NCBI GenBank assembly: GCA_009763385.1
Contig: CM019826.1
Location: 78,053,055 to 78,117,054, forward strand
Direction of reading: 5' to 3'
DNA: 64,000 bases
Origin: Coix lacryma-jobi var. lacryma-jobi
Lineage: Eukaryota > Streptophyta > Magnoliopsida > Poales > Poaceae
Each line of letters begins with the position of its first letter. Position 1 is the stretch's first letter. The translations under genes and the position numbers were made by a program. Shown piece by piece: positions 23,630-34,290 of this stretch. The notes beneath the pieces were generated by a model. It saw nothing but the letters and a program-made list of their open reading frames with translations. It was not told the DNA's origin and searched no databases.

Positions 23630-25489
23630 GAAGACGCGCTCGTCAGCTTCCTACGGAGCAACGTCGATGTGTTCACCTGGAAACCAGCAGACATGCCTGG
23701 AGTTCCACAGAAGTTCATCGAGCACTCCCTGAACGTCTCTCCAACCGCCAAGCCAGTTCATCAAAAGCTTTGTCGCTTCGCGCTAGATAGGAAGGAGGCA
23801 ATTAGGGTAGAGCTCACGCGGCTCCTAGCTGCCCGTTTCATCAAAGAGGTGTATCACTCGGATTGGCTGGCCAACCCGGTCCTTGTACTCAAAAAGAATA
23901 AAGAATGGTGTATGTGCGTTGACTACACCGACCTCAATAAGCATTGCCCTAAAGATCCATTCCTCCTCCCTCGCATCGACGAGGTCGTCGACTCCACCGC
24001 CAGGTGCGAACTTCTCTCCTTCCTCGATTGCTATTCCGGTTACCATCAAATTGCTTTGAAGGTGGAAGACCAAATCAAGATGGCGTTCATCACGCCTTTC
24101 GGCGCCTACTGCTACACGACCATGTCGTTTGGGCTGAAGAACGCCAGAGCCACGTACCAGCGTGCAATCCAGGATTGCTTGAAGGACCTCATCCCGGTGA
24201 AGGTCGAAGCTTACATGGATGACGTCGTCGCCAAGACTCGTTCCGTCAACACGCTCGTCTCCGACCTTGAGGCAACCTTTAAGGCCCTCAACAGTTTCAA
24301 GTGGAAGCTCAACCCCAACAAGTGCATCTTTGGTGTGACGACTGGAAACCTCCTTGGCAACATCGTCAGCCGCGACGACATTCGTCCAAACCCCGACAAG
24401 ACTTCGGTCGTCCTCCGCATGCGAGCTCCCTCCAATGTGAAGGACATACAGAAGCTCATCGGGTGCATGGCGTCCCTCAATCGTTTCATCTCAAGACTCG
24501 GCGAAAAGGGGCTTCCCTTCTTCAAGCTCCTCAAGGCCGGCGAAAAAATCGTCTGGGACGCTGAAGCCGATCACGCCTTCTTCGACCTGAAGAAGTACCT
24601 CACCCAGCCTCCTGTGCTCGCCGCACCTAAGGAGAAGGAGCCCTTGCTGCTCTACATCGCCGCCACAAATCGGGTCGTCAGCTCTGTCATCGTCATCGAA
24701 CGCGAGGAAGCTGGCCACTCCTACCCCGTCCAGTGACCCTATTACTTCGTCAGCGAGGTATTGAACGACTCCAAAACTTGGTACCCCCAGGTACAGAAAC
24801 TCCTCTACGCGGTCCTTATCACCGCCCGCAAGCTACGTGACTACTTCCAAAGCACCGAGAGCGTCACTGTCATCACAGAGTTCCCCCTCGGGGATATCCT
24901 CCGCAACAAGGATGCTACAGGACGCATCATCAAGTGGGCCATCGAGCTCGGCTCCTACGACAACGTCTTCCAGGGTTGCCAAACCATCAAGTCTCAAGCA
25001 CTCGCCGATTTCATCGCTGAATGGACAGACCTCCAAACTCCAGTACCACCGGAAGCGCCAGAACACTGGACCCTCTTCTTCGACGACTCCCTCACCTTGC
25101 AAGGCGCAGGTGGTGGTCTCCTCTTCACGTCTCCCTCCGGCAAAAAGCTCCGCTACGCTCTACGGCTTCTCTTCCTAGCATCCAACAACGCCGCCGAATA
25201 TGAAGCTGCCCTCCATGGTCTCTGCATCGCCAGCGAGCTAGGCGTCAAGCGCCTCATGGTCTACGGCGACTCCGCCCTCGTCATCAACCAGCTCAACAAG
25301 GACTGGAATTGCTCCCACGACAAGATGAACGCCTACTGCGCCGCCATCCGGAAGCTTGAAGGCAAATTCTTCGGTATCGAATACCATCATCTACCGTGCT
25401 TCCGAAACCAGGCGGCCGACGAGCTCTCCAAGTTAGTATCATCAAGATCTCCGGTCCCTGTTGGTGTATTTGTACATGACCTGCTTTAA
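23630..25489 (+). pseudogene. pol: Tat reverse transcriptase and RNase H
   Basis: Reverse transcriptase domain at about 23640-24500 shows CVDYTDLNKHCPKD, LDCYSGYHQI, the SFGLKNA block and an intact catalytic Y-M-D-D at 24212-24223. A first RNase H connection follows (24540-25020) with TGA at 24734-24736. A second, archaeal-type RNase H domain follows (25070-25470), with FFDDS, the NNAAEYEA Glu and YGDSAL Asp all present. Dual RNase H domains are typical of Tat-lineage elements. A TAA at 25487-25489 closes the frame. It converts element RNA into DNA and removes the RNA strand. Confidence 0.92.
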
Positions 25490-26832
25490 CCTTCCATCAC
25501 CGACCGCCCAAGCTCCACCTCATCAACGGACGCCACGACTCCACCTCCGTCGACAGAACAACTGGTTGCCGCCATACCAACAACGTCATCCGATTGGCGC
25601 AAGGACATCATCAAGTATCTTCCGAGAACCTTGTCCCTGCCGACAAGGCAGAAGCGGAGCACCTCGTTTGCCGCATCAACAATTATATTCTGGTCGATAG
25701 TACGCTAATGCGCAAGAACTCCAGACACGATGTGCTCCAAAAATGCGTCTCCCAGGAAGACGGCCTCGAGATCCTCCTTGACATCCATGATGGAGAATGC
25801 GGGAACCACGCAGCTGCAAAGACATTGGTATGCAAGGTTTTCCGCGCAGGATTCTACTGGCCATCAGCGGCCGCCGACGCCGAACAACTCGTCCGCACCT
25901 GCGAAGGGTGCCAATTCTTCGCCAAACAAACCCACGTTCCCGCGCAGGAGCTTCAAGCAATAACGGCTTCGTGGCCCTTCGCCTGCTGGGGACTCGACAT
26001 GATCGGCCCTTTTTGACCAGCTCCGGGCAGCATCAAGTGGATCTACGTCGCCGTTGACAAATTCTCCAAGTGGATCGAAGCAAAGCCAATCACCAAAGCG
26101 ACCGCCGAGAACGCCGTCTCCTTCATCGATGAAATAATTCATCGCTTCGGTCTCCCGAACTCCATCATCACCGACCTCGGCTCCAACTTCACCGGCAACG
26201 TCTTTTGGGATTTTTGCGAAGGGCACGGCGTCCTCGTCAAGTACGTCTCCGTCGCCCATCCTCGAGCCAATGGCCAGGCCAAACGCGCCAACGGCATGAT
26301 CTTCGACGCCCTGAAGAAGCGCCTTTACCAGAAGGATGAAAAGCACCCTGGTGGCTGGATGCGCGAAGTCCCTTCCGTACTCTGGGGTCTCTGGACTCAA
26401 CCCAGACGCAACACAAACGTTTCGCCATACTTCATGGTCTTCGGCTCCGAAGCAGTCATCCCCACAGACGTCGTCTTCCGCTTCCCGCGTGTAGAAAATT
26501 ACAATGAAGAAGCCTCCGACCAGGCTCGCCGCGATGACATCGATCGCCTCGAAGAAGAACGGTTGGCGTCTTGCCTCCGCACCGCCAGGTACCTCGAAGG
26601 TGTTCGCCGCTACTACAACCGCAACGTCAAAGATTGATCCTTCGTCATCGGCGACCTCGTCCTCAAGCGGAAACTCAAGACCGACGACCTGCATAAACTA
26701 TCTTCACATTGGGACGACCCCTACACGGTGAAGGAGGTCACCCGACCAGGCGCCTATTGTCTCACCGACCTCGAGGGCATCGACGTACCTAACTCTTGGA
26801 GCATCGAACACATCAGGAAGTTCTACGCTTAA
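25490..26832 (+). pseudogene. pol: Tat integrase
   Basis: A frameshift near 25610-25625 moves the reading frame, which then stays open except for TGA at 26014-26016 and 26635-26637, to TAA at 26830-26832. The HHCC zinc domain (about 25785-25915, ending CEGCQFF) and the DDE core are clear: first Asp in GLDMIGPF, second in ITDLGSNFTG. At the third acidic position the sequence is GQAKRANG with AAA at 26281-26283, where this family normally has Glu (GQ-x-ERAN). That change should abolish strand transfer. The C-terminal GPY-like region (SSHWDDPYTVKEV) is present near 26700. Confidence 0.9.
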
Positions 26833-26891
26833 GCGGCCCGTACCGCCCACCTACGATGATGAATAAAGAACAAGCAACGTCTCCTCCAACC

Positions 26892-27005
26892 CGTCTCTGG
26901 ACGGCTCGCCGACCTCTCCAATCCGTCTCCGGACGGCTCGCCGACCTCTCCAATCCGTCTCCGGATGGCTCGCCGATATCTCCAACTCGTCTCCGGACGA
27001 CACGC
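26892..27005 (+). repeat. 32-bp tandem repeat in Tat 3' region
   Basis: Units start at 26892, 26924, 26956 and about 26988 with ccgtctccggacggctcgcc as core. Period is 32 bp, about 3.5 copies, with growing divergence to the right. It lies 60 bp after the integrase stop. Confidence 0.85.
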
Positions 27006-27075
27006 CAATTTCGCCAAACAGCCTGGCTGATGCTAAAGGAGTCTTAGAGCAGGGGCTATTGTCACTGTCGAACGC

Positions 27076-27690
27076 GTGCATGAGCGCCCGCCCTCTGCGC
27101 TATGGCGGCCAGTAATCCCCCCAAGTGACGTCCCGACCTCTCTACGTGTGCATGAGCGTCCGCCCTCTGCGCTACGAAGGAAAGGCTAAGCTTGGGCTGA
27201 GACCTCCGGAGGCTTTACGTTCCAGTGCCTGTACGTGCCGGTTATGCGAACGTTCTCCATTCGGTCTACAAGCAGCCTCACTAATGCCAACGAAAACTCA
27301 GAGTCGGGGCTGTTGTGACCATCGGACACGTGCATGAGCGCCCGCCCTCTACGCTACAATGGTCAACAGCTCTCCCAAGGGACGTCCCGACCTCTCTACG
27401 CGTGCATGAGCGTCCGCCCTCTGCGCTACGAAGGAAAGGCTAACTTGGGCTGAGAATTTTGAGGCTATATGCTCAGTGCCTCGCATTCGCGCCACCCACA
27501 TGCTCGACAACGGTCTCCATTCGCCCATGTCACGCCATGATCGAGCCTCTCAGAAAAGACCCTAACCGTGGTACCTCGCTACGCGTGCACGAGCGCCTGC
27601 CCTCTACGCTATGGGATGCCAGCAGAGGTTCCTTGGGCGATGCCTTTCACTCCTACGTGCAAACGAGCTCCGCGCTCTATGCTACGAATC
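27076..27690 (+). repeat. Dimeric tandem repeat, period about 254 bp, in Tat 3' region
   Basis: The core GTGCATGAGCG...CCGCCCTC...GCTA occurs at 27076, 27148, 27330, 27402, 27585 and 27657. Spacing alternates 72 and about 182 bp, so the real unit is 254-255 bp with two copies of the core. Between cores the copies are alignable but diverged. Tat-lineage elements are known to carry tandem arrays in their 3' untranslated region. Confidence 0.85.
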
Positions 27691-27842
27691 CTGGGATAAC
27701 CCAAGGCTGAATAGTTCATCGCTATGGCTCACGACAATAGGGTCTGCGGCATTCGGGGAACGAACAAAACACGCCGACTCGCTTCAAGTTTTGATTCTGT
27801 TCGCCCAAGAGTCTATTTACAGACTATCTCCTAATACACAAA

Positions 27843-28099
27843 CTACTGGTGCCCAGCACCAAACAAATCTACACCTCCGACAAGGGCTTCGGCTGCAGGC
27901 TCGGCCTCTTCCTCCAGGCGCTCCATCTCGGCTTCCGACGTGCTTATTGCAAAGCCAGCGCCCAGCCTCGACATCTCCATCCGAGGATAATGCGAGCGAA
28001 GAATGGTGAGGCCATGAGCTGCCACACTCTATGTCGCCGCCTTGGTGTATGCCTGGAAGCGCCCCCACAGGCCACGCGCCTTCTGGACGACATGGTCAC
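27843..28099 (-). pseudogene. Antisense ORF of the Tat element, C-terminal part
   Basis: Minus-strand frame entering from 28099 and stopping at 27843. It reads VVQKARGLWGRFQAY near 28085, then, after an in-frame stop near 28040, LTILRSHYPRMEMSRLGAGF and an acidic end. Its upstream part continues at 36330-35774 on the other side of the family C insertion, in phase once one copy of gtcac is ignored. See the N-terminal part at 43845-44807 for domain and role. Confidence 0.75.
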
Positions 28100-29581
28100 T
28101 GTTGACACTTACTAACGTCGTTACTAAGAATGGACCTTACGATCCATCCCCGGCAACGGCGCCAGAAATGCTTGTTGACATTTCTTAACGCAATCACAGA
28201 AGATAGGGTTTTAAGCTATCCTCAGCAAAAGCGCCAAGAAGTGCCGTGTCGGTATTTCTTAACATGCCACAAGGATAGCGCCATTGCCTTGTGATATGCC
28301 AAGCATATACCGCACGATAGTTGGTAAATCTTAGCGAAGCAGCCAAAGTCCGCAAGCGCACGGAAATACCGTTGTAGCATTTCACCCGGTGGTATACAGG
28401 GTATCGTAATTTCGCAGGGAACGGATGTGTTCAAGGTCACGGATCTAATAAACCCTAGAGAGAAAAGAGGGGAACGACTTAGGTAGCGATGTTCTTCTAA
28501 TGCTTAGAAGCCTCGAACAAGGTAACGTGTTTTCACAACCTTACTTCGGGCACCGGCTTATACCTGGTCTGCCAAGTAACTCCGGCCTATAGCTCTACGC
28601 CGTATCCGAACGTGGGGGAAACTAAGGGCAAACAGGGCTGTCACCACCTGCCGCCGACCCCTCACCCGTGGGATACGAGGCAAACGAGGGTAGCTCTTAG
28701 CTTAGACACCACGTCTACGCTATTAGCTACTACTCTAGCGTTGGCCAGGAACCCCTCCAAATGATTCAGAGGTTCCTCTACTAGACTACCCACCAAAAGA
28801 TGGACAACGAACCCGCAAGATTGTAAGAACAAGATAACAATGCTCAAGAACTTACTAGAACAAAAGTAGAACTCAACCTTTTCTTACTCCAATGCAGTAA
28901 GTCGGGTTGCAGAGGTACAGTGCAGGAAGTAGTCAATGCTTCGGCCTCCCGACTAGTGCAACTAGGGGATGGAGCCGGTCACTTGCTACTTCTCTTACTC
29001 TACTCTCTATCTCGCTCCCTATTCTATTCCTAACCTAAAGGCTAAGGATATGAGTGAAGCTCTTCCTCTCTACATCTTCTCTTGTATCTTGATACTTGAT
29101 ATTGTGAGAGGTCCTCTCCCCATGCTTATTAGGGGTTCTAGGTCGGTTCAATAGGGGGTTTTCTGCAATTTGCACCCGGCACCGTCTTAAGAACATTGAA
29201 TGTACCGCCTCTGCAAAGGCGGTGGACAAGTGACGTCAGCAGGGGGCCGCCCCACGGCGGCCGCCCCCTGGCTGGGCCCCCGTGGGCTGGGCCAAAGCCC
29301 ATTTGGCCTGAAACATCGTGCTGAGTCTGAATCTGGTTGAATTTTGCAGCACTTTTGTATGGGCTTTTATTCCTCTTGTTGTTTTGCGCATTTGATCATG
29401 TCGAATTGCGCCTTTTTATATGCTTTCCACCTGTATACAAGTTTATGGTCTACAAAACATACTTTTGCAATACATGTGGAAATTGGTTAGCGGTAAAGGT
29501 ATATGTGAGTAGAATATGTGACTTTCTTCCTTTTTATGGGTCATGTTGACGGTAGAAATATGTCGTTAAGAACCGTCAACA
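28100..29581 (-). repeat. Family C 3' LTR
   Basis: On the minus strand it begins TGTTGACGGTTC at 29581 and ends at 28100 with ...GTGTCAACA. A second ...GTCAACA, followed by a full primer-site-like sequence, lies about 70 bp inside (28142-28171). The TATA sequence of the sister LTR is damaged here: cttattagg at about 29125, against cttatatagg. Confidence 0.9.
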
Positions 29582-29620
29582 AACTCCCCCACACTTACCC
29601 TTTGCTCGTCCTCGAGCAAA
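29582..29620 (-). promoter_or_regulatory. Family C polypurine tract and pre-PPT hairpin
   Basis: Minus-strand reading: TTTGCTCGAGGACGAGCAAA (29620-29601) with an 8-bp stem, then a G-rich tract (complement of aactcccccacacttaccc), then the 3' LTR. Compared with family A the outermost stem pair is T-A instead of G-C. Confidence 0.7.
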
Positions 29621-32600
29621 AGCTAAGGATATGGTTGTTGATCAGGAGTTGCTTCCATGCCGATTATTTTTCACTAATGCCAGGTTTATACCAAAGTGTC
29701 TACCAGGGTTTGAATATACTGGTTGATTTACTCACCCTTGTACGTTGTTACCTGTGGGGCTTGTTAGCCTCCTCCAATCCTTGGTTGCTGCATGTCAGAC
29801 TGGTTTTCACAGAGATGCTTTTCTTTTGTTCTTAGAGCAGCTTTAATCCGGAGTTTTAGAAGTTTTGAAAATCAAAGCAAGTTCCTCAAATGATTCACTC
29901 ATTCGCTCAAGATGTGTATGATGCTCACCAAAGGCTTTTGCCTTTCTTTTCATTCTACCAACTAAAGCCTTATCTGGAGTTGTGGGTAGAAGGAAGTAGG
30001 CATACTTGTATTGTAGATATTGCAAAGTCAAAGAATTGGACTTAGGAGACTTCAGTCATACACTTAGATCAAGAAGTGCAAGTGTGTGGAATATTTTCTT
30101 TTTAAATACTCCTTTTCTCATGTCTTTCTCCTTCTGGAAAATTGGGAACTATGGGCTATCTTTATTCATCGAGAGAGGCGGGTCTTATCGGGAGACCCAT
30201 TGTTTTCATTTTGGACACTTGTCCATTTTTTTTTACTCTCTCATTCACTTTTTTTTAGAGAGAGGCGGGGCATCGGAGTACCCATTGTTTTCATTTGGAC
30301 ACTTGTCCATTTTTTTTTACTCTCTCATTTTTTTTTAGATAGCCCATAATTCTTTTGGGAGAGAAAGATCATGATCACAGTGGAGCATTCAATTTTGTGG
30401 TGAATGCATGGCATGTCTTGCGTAACTCTTAATGCAAGAGTTAGCTTTATTTGGTGGGTGTACGTGAATCTTGATCTTGAATGCATGAAAGAAGTCTACA
30501 CATAGGTCACAACTATTTGAATAAGCTCAATACAATACAAGTAGCATATGAGTATATGGTTTGAAAAGTTTTTCATCATATGGCTCTGGTAGGATATATC
30601 ATCATCGAGGAACTTTTGAATTTTAAGTTTTTAAATAAATTCTCCGGATGTCAAGTCTTTCTTAGAACAATGTCATAGCAAATCTCTGTTTATACCAAGT
30701 CATAACTAGCAACAACTTTAGACTAGAGTAAGCATATGCATCCCACCAGTTTTAAGTTCTTAAGTGAGCTATTTACCAATAAACCCAAATCTTGGTGGAA
30801 CTAAGTTATAAGCTAGGCATAGGTGAGAAATAAACAGAGCAACTATTCATCATTTCAACGAGGAAGAAGCTCATATCTTACATCACATATAAGAGTGGAA
30901 TTTATATGATGTCCAAAAGTTTTGCATTTTTAATTTTATTTATTTTAAATTTAAACTTAGGAACAACATGAGAGTAGAGTTGCACAAACCACCGTTGAAG
31001 ATGAAGGAGTTTTGTAAAAGTTGAATTCATACTTGTCCTTCGCATGATGGTTCAGATGGTGTTTGTGCACTGTGTTGGGGAGATCTCGAGTTCGTGTGAG
31101 TTTATGCTCGAGAGATCTCCCCCAACTTGTGCCTGTACCTGTCTTTATTAAACAAAACAAAAACAAACAACAACAAGCAAAGGTTCTATCGGCTTGATTA
31201 CCGAGGATCCCTAATTTTTTTTTCGCTAAGGTTATTATTATTTTTTTTTATTATTATCACCATAATTTTTTTTTGATAGCAACAGAGAGAAAGAACATAT
31301 CCATGCTTAAGGGAAATTGAGAAACACAAAGCTCATGAGAACATGGATCACAAAGGTTGCCATTATTTTGAAAAGAGAAAGCGAGAGAGTTTTTTTTCAA
31401 GAGTTTATTTGTTCACCAAGCTTCTTTAACTCAAACAAGGCTAAGGTGAAGCATGCAGCACAAATCTAGCCTTGGTTTATCTCTAGCAAAAGAATTTATT
31501 TCTATTATTTATGTCAACAACTCAAAGTTCATTAATCAAAATTAAACACCATGTTTAAACCTGATTAAAGGAGGCTAGTTTAACCTAAGCACCATGCTTA
31601 ATTTAAAGAGCCTATCGTTGGATCGTTGGAATCCATCCAAACTAGAGCATATGGCATAAGAAAAGGAAGCATGAATTTTAAAAGTAAAGGGACAAATATG
31701 AGCAAATGGGTTGGTGAACATTTATTACCTTTGCATACCTGAGTGTGTTTTTTATCGGCAGCATCTGTAGTCTTGAATTTTGAACCAGCTGTAGCGGTGT
31801 CTTGAAGATCGTTCTCAGGTGGGCACCAAGGCTTTGGTCACACACACATACACGAGTAATGTGTATAGACCATGGGCCTTGATGTCATCAGCAAAGGTCG
31901 TGGAATATGGCGATGCAAGTCTTGTATGAGATGATAAGTGTACCAAGACTTTGTATGCACGAGGTGAAGTCAGGTGGATCATGATGAGACCACTCTGCTC
32001 CTCCTTCCTTTCCCATTCTCTCTTTTTTTATAGATATATAAATATATTTTTTTCAATCTCTCTCTTTTTTTTCATTTTTATATATATATATATTTTATCT
32101 ATATTATATTTTTTTTTGCAAGGTGAGCTAGCATAACCTTTAGTGTTTATGGAACATGATGTTCTTGTCATCCTCCCCCACACTTGAACTTTTTGTGAAA
32201 AAGTCAAGGGTGTCAGGTCGGGGTCTCCTTTTGAGTGTGTCCCAAACATCAGAGTTGTGTGGTCGCTGTAGCTCCCATGTTGTAGTGCCTCGTCTGTCCC
32301 TTGTTCTTCTTAGTTTCAACTCTGAAATGGTTATCGACCAAGAATACCCGAGGGTGCATTCTAGCTTGACAACATGATCTTGTATTATTGATTTGATTTT
32401 TTTTATGGTGATGATCCGGGTATCCTCCCGGCAGTGCTTTGATTAGGTCATAAGCTTGACCATGGGAATCTCGTCTTGCAGCTATTAATGGTGGTGTAGT
32501 TCCCAGCTACACCACCGAACATTGAGCACAAGCGTTCAAGCTGCAAGTCAACACCATCATGCGACTATGGGGTTTGCAATGTCTATGAAAAACATAGGCA

Positions 32601-32918
32601 TCCACAACCATCCTCTTGAAAAGTTAGACAACAAGTATCAGGAATGGTTGTGATCCACATAGATGCATATGGTCCGAAACAAAAACAAACTCTAGAGACT
32701 CCATGGGTGACATGAAACATGAGACGTTTCAAAAGTAAGGTTAACATGCTCAAAAAGTGGAATCTGGTTTGGTCTCTAGGTTGTTTTGTTTCGGGCATGT
32801 CCTTGGCCAGGGGAGTTTTTTTCTCCAAAGATGTGTCATGCAGAACCACTTGTTGATTTTCGGCCACCATCGAGAACAACAATTGTAGGCCAGAGGGACA
32901 GACTTGGTTTGAGCGAGG
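29621..32918 (-). other. Family C 3' non-coding region
   Basis: AT-rich with long T runs and no recognisable protein. It includes a tandem duplication (about 30170-30340) with GGACACTTGTCC in each copy (30213-30224, 30297-30308) and a nested double hairpin at 32475-32547. Its position corresponds to the 3' non-coding region of Athila-1. Confidence 0.7.
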
Positions 32919-33250
32919 TTAAAGGTCGTTCAATTTCACCCAAGTGTGAAGTGAACGAGAAAAAGCAATTTGCCTCCTCAAACAAGGTGTGGTTGGGTTG
33001 CTACTTAACCACTTGATGTTCAGGACGCAAGGGTTAGGGTTAGCGGAAGCAGCCGTTCCCAACTTTTCAGCTAGTATCCCATTAAGTGGTGAGAGTTGGT
33101 CTAGCGGGAAGCCTAACATAAGATCAAAGTCAAGGATGGCATAGATATGAAATTCTAAGTGAACCTTGGTTTCATCTATTTCCAATGGCACGGCCTAGCA
33201 ATCCAACAACACTCAAAAAAAGAGCCCTGGTGGACCTTTGAAGAGCATGT
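32919..33250 (-). pseudogene. Family C protease remnant
   Basis: The minus-strand frame 33191-32919 contains HLEFHIYAILDFDLMLGFPL, which aligns with the DFYIFDVVLLDVFLGQPW region of Athila-1. This is the C-terminal half of the retroviral-type protease domain. No active-site triad is seen, and nothing after it resembles reverse transcriptase. Confidence 0.6.
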
Positions 33251-34187
33251 TAGTCAGGACTAGCGGCATGTTGCCCAATAGGGATTCTGCCAAGAAATGA
33301 ATTAGTCCCGACTTCTATGTTGTGAAGGGCTTCTATGGAAGTTCCCCTAAACGAATAAGTTGTAGTTATGGAAGGTGAAAGAATCTAAATTGCTTTAGAA
33401 GAACATTTCGCCTCCATTAACCACTCCTTTGAAGGTCCCGTGTTAGGAGAAACTTCCCTAAAAAGGAACGTGTTCCTTTCGTGCTAAGGTAAGGTCAAGG
33501 TTCTGCCATAATTGAATTGAATTCAATCAGGAACTCTGAAGGATGGATTACATGTCCCTTCGGTGTTCTTGTTCGGGTGGGGGTTCAATAGTCGAATATG
33601 TGGATGGTTTGAGCTTGAATTCGACTAATAAGGACTCCCCCACACTCGACATGATGGTTTCCTGGAGGGGTTTGAGCCGTATGACGAAAGAAAAAAAAAA
33701 TGGTTGGCTAAGAAGCTTTACTTGCTCCGTCATACTTTTATTTGTAAATCTTCCTCCAACAGTCATGTCTAGGCATAGGTCAGCATCTATGTCAAGACTC
33801 GCGTAAAAGAGACGTAAAAGTATGTTAGTGGGTAATGACAAGTCTGGTCCTGCACGTATTAACGTTAAAAAAAGCGGGCCCAGGCTGCACCTACAGACTC
33901 CTTCTTACGCTGCTTAAATTTTGAGGATTGTCCATGTGTCATGCCCAAAACACATAGACATGAACATATTTCCTCGAAATCTAGCAGGTGTTTGGCATGA
34001 ATTTCATTTTTTTTTTGTGCCCTAAGAAGAGGATAATGCCCGAACCGTGGCAATCATCCAGGGGTGGAGTTTCTCTTGGTTTTGCTGGAAGTGGTGGGTT
34101 GTGGAACTCCTCTGATGAAGCAAAAAGGGTTGGCTTTGAATCCAGCTTCATGGTGTTAGGTTTACGGGAATGGTATTTGTGTTTCAT
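33251..34187 (-). pseudogene. gag: Family C gag remnant
   Basis: Minus strand, starting about 80 bp after the primer site. An N-terminal frame (34187-33981) is followed in another frame by FEEICSCLCVLGMT, then KESVGAAWARFF, then ILLRLFYASLDIDADLCLDM (33841 onward). These match in order FEQVCACLNILGIS, KETLGEAWARFI and LLQHFYVGLEKESALHLDH in Athila-1 gag. The central capsid segment with the AKTWH motif is missing, and several frameshifts separate the parts. Confidence 0.75.
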
Positions 34188-34264
34188 AGGATAAAAGATA
34201 AAGATTTTTTTTCAACACAAGGATACTTGGGCAACTAGGTTCAGAGACTAAAAACGACAACCGT

Positions 34265-34282
34265 TCCCCGGCAACGGCGCCA
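34265..34282 (-). promoter_or_regulatory. Family C primer-binding site (tRNA-Asp type)
   Basis: The complement of TGGCGCCGTTGCCGGGGA is intact at 34265-34282, 8 bases from the LTR end at 34291. A second intact copy lies inside the LTR about 70 bp away (34341-34358). Confidence 0.85.
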
Positions 34283-34290
34283 GAAATGCT

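Noticed and set aside
25864..26694. 276-residue open frame on the minus strand
   Set aside because: Shadow of the Tat integrase, whose zinc domain and DDE core are on the plus strand.
27076..27690. CRISPR-like array
   Set aside because: Regular repeats are present but units are long, spacers are homologous to each other and the setting is a plant retrotransposon 3' region; this is an ordinary tandem repeat.
28194..28440. Identical small frames at 28194-28440 and 34385-34631
   Set aside because: They are in the two LTRs of the family C element, so the identity is due to LTR duplication and not to coding constraint.
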